NCBI RefSeq assembly: GCF_000269985.1
Contig: NC_016109.1
Coordinates: 7,219,001-7,283,000, forward strand
Direction: 5' to 3'
DNA from: Kitasatospora setae KM-6054
Lineage (GTDB): Bacteria > Actinomycetota > Actinomycetes > Streptomycetales > Streptomycetaceae
Length of the DNA stretch: 64,000 bases
The notes beneath the pieces were generated by a model. It had not been told where the DNA came from. It was given only the letters and a program-made list of their open reading frames with translations, and made no database searches. Shown piece after piece: positions 17,914 to 27,157 of the stretch (within the stretch, counting starts at the first letter, position 1; each line of letters starts with the position of its first letter). The position numbers were made by a program, and so were the translations under genes.

Positions 17914-19062
17914 TCAGAAGGCGTTGACGCCGGTCAGCGCCCGCCCGATCAGCAGTTTGTGGATCTGGCTGGTGCCCTCGTACAGGGTCATCACCCGGGC
18001 GTCGCGCAGGTACTTGCCGACCGGGTACTCGTCGATGAATCCGTAGCCGCCGAACACCTGCAGCGCGTTGTTGGCGCAGCGCACCGCCGCCTCCGAGGCG
18101 AACAGCTTGGCGACGGACGACTCGGCGGCGAACGGCAGCCCCCGGTCGATCAGGTCGGCGACCCGCCAGGTCAGCAGCCGGGCCGCGTCCACGTCGACGG
18201 CGATGTCGGCGAGCAGTTCCTGTACCAACTGGTGGGCGGCGATGGGCTTTCCGAACTGCTCGCGCTCCCCGGCGTAGCGCACCGCCGCGTCCAGCGACGC
18301 CTGCGCGATGCCCACGCAGCCCGCCGCGACCGACATCCGGCCCTTGGCGAGGGCGGCCATCGCGACCGCGAAGCCCCCGCCCTCCGCGCCCAGCCGGGCG
18401 CCGTCCGGCACCCGGACCCGGTCCAGCACCAGCTCGGCGGTGGCCTGCCCGCGCAGCCCCAACTTGCCGTGCACCAGCCGCCGTTCGAAGCCGGGCGCGT
18501 CGGTGGGCACCAGGAAGGCGGTCACCCCGCGGTGCCCCGGGCCGCCGGTGCGGGCGAAGACCAGGGCGACGTCCGCCCACGTCCCGTTGGTGATGAACAT
18601 CTTCGTGCCGGAGAGCAGCCAGCCGTCGCCGTCCCGCTCGGCCCGGGTGGTCAGGTTCGCCGCGTCCGACCCGGTGCCGGGCTCGGTCAGCGCGAAGCAG
18701 CCCAGCGCCTCGCCCGCGCACAGCCGGGGCAGCCAGGCGCGCTTCTGCGCCTCGGTGCCGAACGCGTTCACCGACTTGGCGACCAGCCCCAGCGAGACCG
18801 ACACCACGCCGCGCACCGAGGAGTCGCCGCGTCCCAGCTCCTCCAGCACCAGGCAGTACGCCAGGTGGTCGCCGCCGCTGCCGCCGTACTCCTCGGGCAG
18901 GGTCAGACCGAGGAAGCCCAGGTCGCCGAGCTTCCCGACGACGCCCAGGTCGATCGACTCGGCCCGGTCCCACTGCGCCGCGAACGGCGCGATCTCGCGG
19001 TCGGTGAACGCGGCCGCCAACTCCCGTACGGCGGCCTGCTCCTCGGTCAGTTCCAGATCCAC
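17914..19062 (-). CDS. Acyl-CoA dehydrogenase
   Basis: GTG 19062 starts VDLELTEEQAAVRELAAAFTDREIAP, the usual beginning of the FAD-dependent family; the product has 382 residues. Visible signatures are CFALTEPGTGSDAANLTT (FAD/substrate loop), GTKMFITNG, a helical C-terminal domain (REQFGKPIAAHQLVQ; QVFGGYGFIDEYPV) and the catalytic-base segment TLYEGTSQIHKLLIGRAL near residue 361. It introduces the alpha,beta double bond in acyl-CoA and feeds electrons to ETF. It is the first gene of the operon and is divergent from the tetR gene at 19230. Confidence 0.93.
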   Translation of the reverse strand: MDLELTEEQAAVRELAAAFTDREIAPFAAQWDRAESIDLGVVGKLGDLGFLGLTLPEEYGGSGGDHLAYCLVLEELGRGDSSVRGVVSVSLGLVAKSVNAFGTEAQKRAWLPRLCAGEALGCFALTEPGTGSDAANLTTRAERDGDGWLLSGTKMFITNGTWADVALVFARTGGPGHRGVTAFLVPTDAPGFERRLVHGKLGLRGQATAELVLDRVRVPDGARLGAEGGGFAVAMAALAKGRMSVAAGCVGIAQASLDAAVRYAGEREQFGKPIAAHQLVQELLADIAVDVDAARLLTWRVADLIDRGLPFAAESSVAKLFASEAAVRCANNALQVFGGYGFIDEYPVGKYLRDARVMTLYEGTSQIHKLLIGRALTGVNAF

Positions 19063-19229
19063 GCGGCGACACCCCGAACACTCGGTACCCACTCGGCGAT
19101 CCGGCGCCGCCGATGAACCAGCCGTTAAACCAGTCGTTAAACTAGCAGTGCAAGTTTTACGGTGACTGTAACCCGCCCGGGCCGGACACGGAAGAGCACC
19201 CGCCGGACCACCCCCGACCGCCTGCGACA
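19063..19229. promoter_or_regulatory. Divergent promoter region of acyl-CoA operon and tetR
   Basis: This AT-richer gap holds the direct repeat GTTAAACCAG / GTTAAACTAG (about 19125-19145), followed by GCAAGTTTTAC and GGTGACTG. Such symmetric AT-rich elements between a TetR gene and its target are the expected operator and promoters. The exact operator cannot be fixed by eye. Confidence 0.5.
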
Positions 19230-19907
19230 ATGACCCGGACCCAGCCAGCCCGCGCGCCCCAGGAGGCGGAGATCGCCCGGCCCCGCACCCCCCTGCTCAG
19301 CCGCGACCGCATCATCACCGCCGCGCTCGCCCTGATCGACGCCGAAGGGCTGCCCGCCCTCTCCACCCGCCGGCTGGCCGCCGAACTCTCGGTCAGCGGA
19401 CCCTCGCTGTACAACCACTTCGCCACCAAGGACGACCTGCTCGACGCCGTCGTCGACAGTGTGATGGGCGAGGTCGACCTCACCGTCTTCGACGCGCCGG
19501 ACGACTGGCGCACCGCCCTGCGCGCCTGGGCCCGCTCCTACCGCGCCGCCCTGGCCGCCCACCCCCACCTGGTGCCCGTCCTCGCCCAGGGCCCCGGCCG
19601 CCGCCCGCACGCGCTGCGCCTCGCCGACGCCGTCTTCGGCTGCCTGGTCGAGGCCGGCTGGCCGCGCGGCCAGGCCACCCGGATCGGCGCCCTGATGCGC
19701 TACTTCGTCACCGGCTCCGCGCTCGGCTCCTTCGCCGCCGGGTTCCCCGACGACGCCGCGCTCTACGACGCCGCCGACTACCCCCACCTCGGCGACGCCC
19801 ACCGCCTCGCCGAACACCGCCGGGCCGTCGACGAGGGCGCCTTCGAGACCGGTCTCGACGCCCTCCTCGACGGCCTGGAACTGCGCTACCGCCGCCTGCC
19901 GGGCTGA
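19230..19907 (+). CDS. TetR/AcrR family regulator
   Basis: The 225-residue protein has an N-terminal TetR helix-turn-helix at about residues 25-72 (LSRDRIITAALALIDAEGL, STRRLAAELSVSGPSLYNHF, KDDLLDAVVDSV), preceded by a Pro-rich tail. The C-terminal part, with GARMR-like GALMRYFVTGSALGSFAAG, is the TetR_C ligand domain. It is transcribed divergently from the acyl-CoA dehydrogenase operon and probably represses it, with an acyl-CoA or related metabolite as effector. Confidence 0.92.
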   Translation: MTRTQPARAPQEAEIARPRTPLLSRDRIITAALALIDAEGLPALSTRRLAAELSVSGPSLYNHFATKDDLLDAVVDSVMGEVDLTVFDAPDDWRTALRAWARSYRAALAAHPHLVPVLAQGPGRRPHALRLADAVFGCLVEAGWPRGQATRIGALMRYFVTGSALGSFAAGFPDDAALYDAADYPHLGDAHRLAEHRRAVDEGAFETGLDALLDGLELRYRRLPG

Positions 19908-19914
19908 GCCCGGC

Positions 19915-22008
19915 TCACGCCTCCTCGTGGTCGCGGCAGCCCCCGACGCATGCCGCGGGCTCCGGCAGCGTCCAGTCGAACGGCAGGAAGTCCATCGCCG
20001 CCTGCGAGTCCGCGACCAGCTCCGGCAGGCCCGCCGGGCGGCGCAGCAGACAGCGGTGGCGCAGCAGTTCCTCGGCCTCGGCCCGGGTCAGCCCCTCCAC
20101 CCGGTGGTGGTTCGACAGCCGGTCGGGGTCGCGCACCACGTTCAGCCGGTCGCCGTCCGCCGTCCGGAAGTCCATCCGGAGGTTGGTGCCCCACTGCGAG
20201 TTCGACCCCCAGCCGTGCGACAGGTCGACCGGCGGCCGCCCGCGCCGTCGGAACGCCCAGTACATCGGTGAGGCGTCCGCCCAGCCCGGCTCGGCCACCC
20301 GGGCGCCCGCCCGGACCCGCACGCCCGCCCGGACGAACAGCAGCTCCCCGAAGGTGAACCCCGGCCAGAGCACGTCCAGCAGCTCGATCGGCGCGTCCGG
20401 GTCCTCGGCGGGCACCAGTTCGGCGATCTCGTGCAGGAACGGGTCGAAGCCGCCCTTCGCGCCGGTCCCGGTCATCCCGAGCCGGGTGAAGAACGCCCGG
20501 TACCCCGCCAGGTCCAGGCCCAGCCGGGTCCCGTCCCGGGCCGGTCCGTCGCCGTACGGCGGCTGGAACTCCGTGGCGAGCGCGTCCGCGGTCCGGCTGA
20601 GCGCGTACAGCTCCTCCGCCAGCGTCCGCCGCTCGTCCTCGGGCTGAGCGGTGAACGTGTCGTACGCGGCCGCCGCCGCCAGCCGCTCCGGATAGCCGGG
20701 CAGCGCCTGTGCGGCCCAGCCGTCCAGTACCGCCGCCGTCGTGCCCTCGCCGCCCATCCACATCAGCGCCTCGTACAACTCCCGTCCCGCGCCCAGCGGT
20801 TCGGACCCGGAGGTCGGGAACAGCGCCTTGCGCAGCGCCCGCCGCAGCTCGGCGGCCGGGTCGCCCGCGTGGTACGGGTGCTCGCTGGGCTCGATGCCGT
20901 CCAGGAACTCCTGGTAGCGCAGCGCGAAGTGCACGTGCACCAGTGGTGCGGCGATCTCCAGGGCCTGTTCGGGGCGGCTGTCCGGGGCGAGTTCGCGCCA
21001 GGCCGCCGCCCAGCGGGCCCGGACGTCCGCCCAGCGCTCGGGGGAGAGGAACGGCTGCGGCCGCAGCCCGTCCAGGGCCGGGTGGCCCCAGGCCGCGTCC
21101 GAGAAGTCCAGGACGGTCGCCCGCCCGCCGTCGAACCGCCAGTTGCCCGGGTGGAAGTCGCCGTGCACCACCGTCAACGGCAGCCCGCAGCCGTCGAGTT
21201 GCTCCGCCAGCTCGGGCAGGTGATCGGCCAGCCGCCGGGCCTGCGCGTACTCCGCCGCCGACAGCTCCGGGCGCAGCCGCTCCAGCAGCGCCGGGAAGCG
21301 CGCCGCCAGCGCGGCCGGCGAGCAGTCCGCCAGCCCGTCCGGGCCGTCCACCGCCGACGCCGCCTGCGCGGCCGCCCAGCGGTCGACGGCGCTCAGCATG
21401 CCGTCCTCCGGCACGCCCCAGCAGTCCGCGCCCGGCACGTCCGCGAGCAGCGCGCGCCGCCCGTCCGAGGCCAATACCCTTGGCGTAAGACCCGGTTGGA
21501 CCGCCTCGACCCGGGTGATCACCGCCGCCTCCGGCACCGCGAACGGCGGCGTGCTCTTCAGCCAGACCGGGCCGTCGGCGGTCGGGAACCGCGACAGCGC
21601 CGACAGGTTCCAGCTCCGCACCTGCTCCACCGGGCCGGTCCTCGGGCGGCCGAGCTTCGCCAACTCGCCGTCCGCCCAAGCCCATTCGCCCGCCAGACCG
21701 TCCGCCCGCGCCCAGTCCAGCCGCAGCGGGTGCCCGGCGTCGTCCGAGCGTCCGACCGGCGCCAATACGCCGGTCGGACGCTCGGACGCCACCGCCAGGT
21801 ACACCACCTCGCCGCCCCGGCCGCCCTCGCCGCCCGCCACCGACAGCAGCCGCAGCACCGCCAGTGGCACCCCCGCCAGCCGGGAGGCCGCCGCGGCCAC
21901 CTCCCCGATCTGCGCCCAGTACGGCGACTCGGCCGCGATCGGCCCCACCGCCCCGACGCGCTCGCCCCGCCACTCGACCACGACGGTCGCCGTCCGCTGT
22001 TCAGTCAT
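19915..22008 (-). CDS. APH-like kinase domain fused to an unrecognised C-terminal domain
   Basis: From ATG 22008 (MTEQRTATVVVEWRGERVGAVG) the protein has 697 residues. Residues about 100-400 form an aminoglycoside/choline-kinase fold: VWLKSTPPFAVPEAAVI, the catalytic loop VVHGDFHPGNW near 281 and the metal-binding VLDFSDAAWGHPALD near 303. The following ~300 residues form a separate domain (WMGGEGTTAAVL; YGDGPARDGTRLGLDL; SMYWAFRRRGRPPVDLSHGWGSNSQWGTN) that I cannot assign. It ends with two Cys (ACVGGC). The frame is continuous and no stop separates the two parts. The phosphoryl acceptor is unknown. The first ~100 residues resemble no family I know. Confidence 0.7.
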   Translation of the reverse strand: MTEQRTATVVVEWRGERVGAVGPIAAESPYWAQIGEVAAAASRLAGVPLAVLRLLSVAGGEGGRGGEVVYLAVASERPTGVLAPVGRSDDAGHPLRLDWARADGLAGEWAWADGELAKLGRPRTGPVEQVRSWNLSALSRFPTADGPVWLKSTPPFAVPEAAVITRVEAVQPGLTPRVLASDGRRALLADVPGADCWGVPEDGMLSAVDRWAAAQAASAVDGPDGLADCSPAALAARFPALLERLRPELSAAEYAQARRLADHLPELAEQLDGCGLPLTVVHGDFHPGNWRFDGGRATVLDFSDAAWGHPALDGLRPQPFLSPERWADVRARWAAAWRELAPDSRPEQALEIAAPLVHVHFALRYQEFLDGIEPSEHPYHAGDPAAELRRALRKALFPTSGSEPLGAGRELYEALMWMGGEGTTAAVLDGWAAQALPGYPERLAAAAAYDTFTAQPEDERRTLAEELYALSRTADALATEFQPPYGDGPARDGTRLGLDLAGYRAFFTRLGMTGTGAKGGFDPFLHEIAELVPAEDPDAPIELLDVLWPGFTFGELLFVRAGVRVRAGARVAEPGWADASPMYWAFRRRGRPPVDLSHGWGSNSQWGTNLRMDFRTADGDRLNVVRDPDRLSNHHRVEGLTRAEAEELLRHRCLLRRPAGLPELVADSQAAMDFLPFDWTLPEPAACVGGCRDHEEA

Positions 22009-22231
22009 CTGCACCGGGGCATTCTCCGGACCGGGCAGGGGGCCCGCCACCGAATATCGGACGGCCCGCCGCACCCCACCGCCCGTTCGCCCGTCCGGGG
22101 GCCCGGCCGTGACCACGGAGCCCCCCGGGGAGTTCCACCGGGCGGTGGACCCCCTCCACCTCCGTGGGCAGCGGCACTGCCCGGAGAACGCCCGGCCCCG
22201 GCCCCGGCCGTCGGCGGCGGAGGTGACGGAC

Positions 22232-23896
22232 GTGGCGGGACGCGTACGGGTGGGCAGGCCGCTGACGCCGGGCGCGGTCGCGGACCGCTACGACGCGGTG
22301 GTGGTCGGCTCCGGCGCCGGCGGGCTCACCACCGCCGTCTGCCTGGCCCGCCAGGGACGCCGGGTCGCCGTGTTCGAACAGCACTACACCGCGGGCGGCT
22401 ACACCCACGCCTACCGGCGCCGCGACTGGGAGTGGGACGTCGGCATCCACTACGTCGGCCAACTCGCCCCCCGCGAACCGGTCCGGATGCTCTCCGACTA
22501 CCTGACCGGCGGCACCCTGCGCTGGGCCCCCGTCGGAGATCCGTGCGACGAGTACCGGCTGGCCGGCGAAGTCCACCGGGGCCCGGTCGGCTTCGCCGCC
22601 CACCGGGCCGAACTGGCCGCCCGCTTCCCCGCCGAGCGGCCCGGCATCGACGCCCTGTTCGCCCTGGTCGCACGCTGCCGGGCGGTCCTCCCCGCGCTGG
22701 CGCTGGGCCGTCTCTCCGGCCCGGTCGCCCGCCGGCTGGCCCGCCTGCTGCGCGCGGCGGCCGTCCCGCCCGAGGCGATGCGCCCTGCCCGGGAAGTGGT
22801 GCGCCGGCTGATCGGCGACGAGCGCCTGCGGCAGGCCGTCCTCACCCGCAGCGCCCTGCTGCTCGCCGACTCCACCGCCAACCTGCCGTTCTTCCTGCTC
22901 GCCGTGATGTTCGAGCACTTCCGCACCGGGGCCTGGTACCCCGTGGGCGGCAGCGCCGCGATCGCCCGCGCCATGCTCGACCCGGTCCGCGCCGCCGGCG
23001 GCGAGGTCTTCGTCCGGGCCCCGGTCGCCCGGATCGAACTCGACGGGACCCGGGCCGCCGGCGTCCTCCTCGCGGACGGCACCCGGGTGCGCGCCCCCGT
23101 GGTGGTCAGCGCGGCGGGCGCGCACCACACCTACCGCACCCTGCTCCCCGGAGCCGGAACCGGTCGGCCGCACCCCGCCGTGGACCGGCTGGACGGCATG
23201 CGGCGCGGCTTCCCGTTCGTGGTGCTCTTCGTCGGACTCGACGGCGACCCCGCCGAGATCGGCCTCCCCCGGCACAACCTCATGGTCACCGACGGGGACT
23301 GCGACGCCTTCTTCGACGGCACCGGCGGACCCGTCAGCGGCTGCTTCCTCTCCTTCTCCTGCGCCAAGGACCCGACCTGGACCGAACGCAGCCCCGGCCG
23401 CTCGACCGGCGAGATCCTCGCCTACGTCCGCCCGGAGCTGTTCGCGCCCTTCCGCGGCTCGCGCCCGCGCCACCGCGACCCGGCCTACCTGGAGCTGAAG
23501 GCCGAGCTCACCGCCCACCTGCTCGGCGTCCTGCACCGCGAACTGCCCGGCACCCGCGGCCGGGTCGCCCACCACGAGCTCGGCACCCCGCTGACCGCCG
23601 AGCACTTCACCGGCTGGCCCGGCGGCAGCCTCTACGGGCTCGCCAAGGACGTCACGGCCTTCGGTGACGGCCGCCACCCCGGCCGGGCGGACTGGCTGCG
23701 CCCGCGCACCGCGGTCGACGGCCTCTACCTCTCCGGCCAGGACTGCCTGGCCGGAGGCTTCCTCGGTGCGGCCACCGGCGGGCTGCTCGCCGCGCACGAA
23801 GCGCTCGACCGCGGCGGCCGCGCCCGGCTGTGGGCGGGCCTGCTGCGGCACGGCATCCGCCCGCAGCGGGACGCCCCGCCCGCACCGGGCCCCTGA
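22232..23896 (+). CDS. Phytoene-desaturase/retinol-saturase-like FAD oxidoreductase
   Basis: GTG 22232 is seven bases after GGAGG and is preferred over GTG 22223, which abuts it. The 554-residue product has the FAD dinucleotide-binding motif VVVGSGAGGLTTAVCLARQG near residue 20 and ends with the family's second FAD segment GLYLSGQDCLAGGFLGAATGG near 515. The internal YPVGGSAAIARAM and VVSAAGAH motifs are typical of CrtI/retinol saturase-like proteins. It likely acts on an isoprenoid or fatty chain; no other carotenoid gene is nearby. Confidence 0.83.
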   Translation: MAGRVRVGRPLTPGAVADRYDAVVVGSGAGGLTTAVCLARQGRRVAVFEQHYTAGGYTHAYRRRDWEWDVGIHYVGQLAPREPVRMLSDYLTGGTLRWAPVGDPCDEYRLAGEVHRGPVGFAAHRAELAARFPAERPGIDALFALVARCRAVLPALALGRLSGPVARRLARLLRAAAVPPEAMRPAREVVRRLIGDERLRQAVLTRSALLLADSTANLPFFLLAVMFEHFRTGAWYPVGGSAAIARAMLDPVRAAGGEVFVRAPVARIELDGTRAAGVLLADGTRVRAPVVVSAAGAHHTYRTLLPGAGTGRPHPAVDRLDGMRRGFPFVVLFVGLDGDPAEIGLPRHNLMVTDGDCDAFFDGTGGPVSGCFLSFSCAKDPTWTERSPGRSTGEILAYVRPELFAPFRGSRPRHRDPAYLELKAELTAHLLGVLHRELPGTRGRVAHHELGTPLTAEHFTGWPGGSLYGLAKDVTAFGDGRHPGRADWLRPRTAVDGLYLSGQDCLAGGFLGAATGGLLAAHEALDRGGRARLWAGLLRHGIRPQRDAPPAPGP

Positions 23897-23942
23897 CAGT
23901 GGCCCGGGCCGGGTGGCGGCAGGGCCCCGCCCGGGCGACGGA

Positions 23943-24929
23943 TCAGTCGGAGCCGTCCTCGAACGGGCGGGCCAGGGACAGGCCGAAGCGCCCCTCGCCG
24001 TCGGTCCACCAGTCGGTCAGGCGCAGGCCGGCCGCGAACAGCTCGCGCTCGACCCGCTCGCGGCGGAACTTCGCGGAGACCTCGGTGTACAGCTCCTCGC
24101 CGGCCTCGAAGTGCACCGGCAGGCCGAGTTCGGCGACCTTCACGGTCTGCGCGCGGCGCGAGCGCAGCCGCATCTCGATCCACTCGTGCTCGGGGTCCCA
24201 GAGCGCCACGTGCTCGAACTGCTCCGGGTCGAAGTCGGCGTTCAGCTCCCGGTTCAGCACCGACAGCAGGTTGCGGTTGAACGCGGCCGTGACGCCGGCC
24301 GCGTCGTCGTACGCGGCGACCAGCACCGCGGACTCCTTGACCAGGTCCGTTCCGAGCAGCAGCCAGTCGCCGGGCAGGAGTTGGGCCCGCAGTCCGGTCA
24401 GGAAGCCGGCCCGCTCGGTGGGCAGCAGGTTGCCGAGGGTGCCGCCGAGGAACACCACCAGGCGCGGGCCGCCGCCCTCGGGCAGGCCCAGGCTCTTGGT
24501 GAAGTCGGAGAGCACGGCGGCGACTTCGAGCCCCGGGTAGTCGGCGGTCAGCGCCTGCGCGGCCGCTTCGAGGGCGCTCTCGCTGACGTCCACCGGCACG
24601 TACCGCTCCAGGGTGCCGGCGGCGCGCAGCGCGTCCAGCAGCAGGCGGGTCTTCTCCGAGGAGCCGGAGCCGAGTTCGACCAGGGTGCGGGCCCCGGTGG
24701 CGGCGGCGATGTCGGCGGCGCGGTCGGCCAGGATCTCGCGCTCGGCCCGGGTCGGGTAGTACTCCGGCAGCCGGGTGATCTCCTCGAACAGCTCGGAGCC
24801 GCGGGCGTCGTAGAACCACTTCGGGGGCAGCCGCTTGGGATGCGAGGTCAGCCCGGCCAGCACGTCCGCGCGCAGCGCGTGGTGCAGGTGGTCGGGCGGC
24901 AGCAGGCGGGTGAGCTGGTGTCCGGTCAT
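23943..24929 (-). CDS. egtD: L-histidine N(alpha)-methyltransferase, EgtD
   Basis: The 328-residue product begins MTGHQLTRLLPPDHLHHALRA. It has the EgtD-family segments LPPKWFYDARGSELFEEIT, LPEYYPTRAE, the SAM motif VELGSGSSEKTRLLLDA, LGGTLGNL, and the C-terminal Glu/Ser-rich substrate region (RLRLTDWW-type end: GLRLTDWWTDGEGRFGLSLA). EgtD trimethylates histidine to hercynine in ergothioneine synthesis. Its ATG overlaps the egtC stop by 4 bp, so it is translated as part of the egtBCD operon. Confidence 0.96.
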   Translation of the reverse strand: MTGHQLTRLLPPDHLHHALRADVLAGLTSHPKRLPPKWFYDARGSELFEEITRLPEYYPTRAEREILADRAADIAAATGARTLVELGSGSSEKTRLLLDALRAAGTLERYVPVDVSESALEAAAQALTADYPGLEVAAVLSDFTKSLGLPEGGGPRLVVFLGGTLGNLLPTERAGFLTGLRAQLLPGDWLLLGTDLVKESAVLVAAYDDAAGVTAAFNRNLLSVLNRELNADFDPEQFEHVALWDPEHEWIEMRLRSRRAQTVKVAELGLPVHFEAGEELYTEVSAKFRRERVERELFAAGLRLTDWWTDGEGRFGLSLARPFEDGSD

Positions 24930-25759
24930 CGGGGAGCGTCCTCTCGGGTGCGCGGGCCGACGGGGGCCGGCGTGGTCAGCGCGGTCTGGGTCGGCGGGGC
25001 AGGCGGCGTCGGCGCCAGCGGGGTCAGCGGGGTCAGTGAGCTGCCGGTCTCGTCGGCCACCAGCAGGGTGCGGTCGGGGACTTCGGACCAGCCCGGCCCG
25101 TCGTCGAAGGGCTCGGAGGCGACCAGGACGGAGCCGTCCGCGTCCCGGTGCTGGAACAGCGTGTCGCCCCAGGCCGTGGCCGCGACCGAAGTGCCGTCAG
25201 TGGCCAGCAGGTTGATCCGGGCGTCGGCCACCTCGGCCGCCAGCAGGCAGACTTCGGCGAGCGCCTCGCCGAGTTGCGCCCCGGCCCGCAGCCGGTTCAG
25301 CGCCAGCGCCCACAGCAGCGCCGAGTCGGTGCGCGCCTCCAGCTCCAACAGCTCGGCGGCGGGCAGCAGTTCGGCCAGCGGGGCGAACGCGCCCGGCCAG
25401 CCCGGCAGCGCGCCGTTGTGGCTGAACAGCCAGCGCCCGGCCGCGAACGGGGCGGCCGCCTGCGCCCCGGCCGCGCAGCCCGCGGTCGCCGAGCGGACGG
25501 CGCCGAGCACCGCGTGCGAGCTCACCACCCGGGCCAGGTCGGCCAGGTCGGTGTCGGCCCAGATCGGCCCCTCCCGCCGGTAGCGGGCCGGACGCTCGTC
25601 GCCGGCCGCGTACCAGCCGACCCCGTACCCGTCCGCGTTGACCGTGCCGTAGCGCTGCAGCCGGGGCGCCCAGGACTGCCGCAGCAGCCCGTGCGGCGGG
25701 TCGAGCAGCACCGAGCGGATCGGCACCGGCCGCCCCAGGTAGGCGAAGTGACGGCACAT
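24926..25759 (-). CDS. egtC: Gamma-glutamyl-hercynylcysteine sulfoxide amidohydrolase, EgtC
   Basis: The protein starts MCRHFAYLGRPV: Cys2 becomes the N-terminal nucleophile of a class-II glutamine-amidotransferase fold. RYGTVNADGYGVGWYA and SHNGALPGWPG are the usual Ntn active-site neighbours. It removes the gamma-glutamyl group from hercynyl-gamma-glutamylcysteine sulfoxide. The 277-residue length includes a Thr/Pro-rich C-terminal tail (TPLTPLAPTPPAPPTQ) longer than in many homologues. It overlaps egtB by one base and egtD by four. Confidence 0.95.
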   Translation of the reverse strand: MCRHFAYLGRPVPIRSVLLDPPHGLLRQSWAPRLQRYGTVNADGYGVGWYAAGDERPARYRREGPIWADTDLADLARVVSSHAVLGAVRSATAGCAAGAQAAAPFAAGRWLFSHNGALPGWPGAFAPLAELLPAAELLELEARTDSALLWALALNRLRAGAQLGEALAEVCLLAAEVADARINLLATDGTSVAATAWGDTLFQHRDADGSVLVASEPFDDGPGWSEVPDRTLLVADETGSSLTPLTPLAPTPPAPPTQTALTTPAPVGPRTREDAPR

Positions 25760-27096
25760 CAGCTACCACCCCCGGTCCGGGGTTCCGCGTCGCGCGCGGT
25801 CCGGAAGCCGGAGAAGATCTGCCGCCGGACCGGGTAGTCCCAGTTGCGGAAGGTGCCCCGGCAGGCGACCGGCGCGACCGCGAACGAGCCGCCGCGCAGC
25901 ACCTTGTACTCCGGGCCGAAGAACACCTCCGAGTACTCCTTGTACGGCCAGGCCGAGAAGCCCGGGTAGCCGGTGAAGTCGCTGGACGTCCACTCCCACA
26001 CGTCGCCGATCAACTGCCGTGCCCCGTAAGGAGATTCGCCCTCCGGGTAGGCGCCGACCGGAGCCGGGCGCAGGTGCCGCTGGCCGAGGTTGGCGTGCTC
26101 CGGGCCGGGCGGGGCGTCGCCCCACGGGAAGCGCCGGGAGCGGTCGGCGGCCGGGTCGTGCCGGGCCGCCTTCTCCCACTCGGCCTCGGTCGGCAGCCGC
26201 CGCCCCGCCCACCGGGCGTACGCGTCGGCCTCGTACCAGCTCACGTGCAGCACCGGCTCGTCCTCCGGCACCGGCTCCAGGTGCCCGAAGCGGCGGCGCA
26301 GCCACTGGGCGCCCTCGCGCCGCCAGAACAGCGGCGCGACCAGGCCCGCGGACATCCGGTGCGCCCAGCCCTCCGGCGTCCACCAGCGCGGGTCGTCGTA
26401 GCCGCCGTCGGCGATGAAGCGCTGGTAGGCGCCGTTGGAGACCGGCGCGCTGTCCAGCCAGTAGGCCGGCAGGTCGACCCGGTGGGCCGGGCGCTCGTTG
26501 TCCAGCGCCCACGGCTCGGTGTCGGTGCCCATGGTGAACGGCCCGGCCGGGACCAGCACTTCGGCCGGCAGCGGGCCGCCGGCCGCGGCGGGCGGCGGCG
26601 GCGCGTCCAGCACGGCCGGGCCGCTGCGCAGCTGGTGGGTGATCAGCATCGTCTCGTCGTGCTGCTGCTCGTGCTGGGCGACCATGCCGAACCCGAACCC
26701 GGCGTCCAGCAGCGGCGCGCCCTCCAGCGGGGACGCGGCCAGCAGGTCCAGCACCCGGCCGCGCACCTCGTGCGCGTAGGCGCGGGCCTCGGCGGGCGGC
26801 AGCAGCGGCAGCCGGGGCCGCTCGGAGCGCGGGTGCTCGAACGCGTCGTACAGCGGGTCGATCTCCGGGCGCATCGGGTCGCGGCCGCCGATGTTGCGCA
26901 GCAGCCACAGCTCCTCCTGGTTGCCGATGTGTGCCAGGTCCCAGACCAGCGGCGACATCAACGGCGAGTGCTGGGCGACCAGTTCGGCGTCGTCGACGGC
27001 CTCGGTGAGCTGCGCGGTGCGCTCCCGGGCGGCGATCAGCTCGGCGGCGATCAGCTCGCGCAGCAGCGCGGGGTCGGTCCGGTCGGCGTTCAGCAC
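25759..27096 (-). CDS. egtB: Hercynine oxygenase (sulfoxide synthase), EgtB
   Basis: The 445-residue product has an N-terminal DinB-like four-helix domain and a C-terminal FGE-sulfatase domain (VPAGPFTMGTD, FPWGDAPPGPEHANLGQ, GDVWEWTSSDFTGYPGF). Iron ligands are seen as HxxxHxE in AQHEQQHDET near residue 142, plus an N-terminal His in WDLAHIGNQEE. EgtB uses O2 and iron to couple hercynine with gamma-glutamylcysteine, forming the sulfoxide. It lies 61 bp downstream of egtA and overlaps egtC, so the order egtA-B-C-D is canonical. Confidence 0.96.
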   Translation of the reverse strand: MLNADRTDPALLRELIAAELIAARERTAQLTEAVDDAELVAQHSPLMSPLVWDLAHIGNQEELWLLRNIGGRDPMRPEIDPLYDAFEHPRSERPRLPLLPPAEARAYAHEVRGRVLDLLAASPLEGAPLLDAGFGFGMVAQHEQQHDETMLITHQLRSGPAVLDAPPPPAAAGGPLPAEVLVPAGPFTMGTDTEPWALDNERPAHRVDLPAYWLDSAPVSNGAYQRFIADGGYDDPRWWTPEGWAHRMSAGLVAPLFWRREGAQWLRRRFGHLEPVPEDEPVLHVSWYEADAYARWAGRRLPTEAEWEKAARHDPAADRSRRFPWGDAPPGPEHANLGQRHLRPAPVGAYPEGESPYGARQLIGDVWEWTSSDFTGYPGFSAWPYKEYSEVFFGPEYKVLRGGSFAVAPVACRGTFRNWDYPVRRQIFSGFRTARDAEPRTGGGS

Positions 27097-27157
27097 GGGG
27101 TCTCCTCCGGCGCGGCGGGCTGGACGGGGAAGGGCGGGAAGGGGGGAGCGGCGGCGG

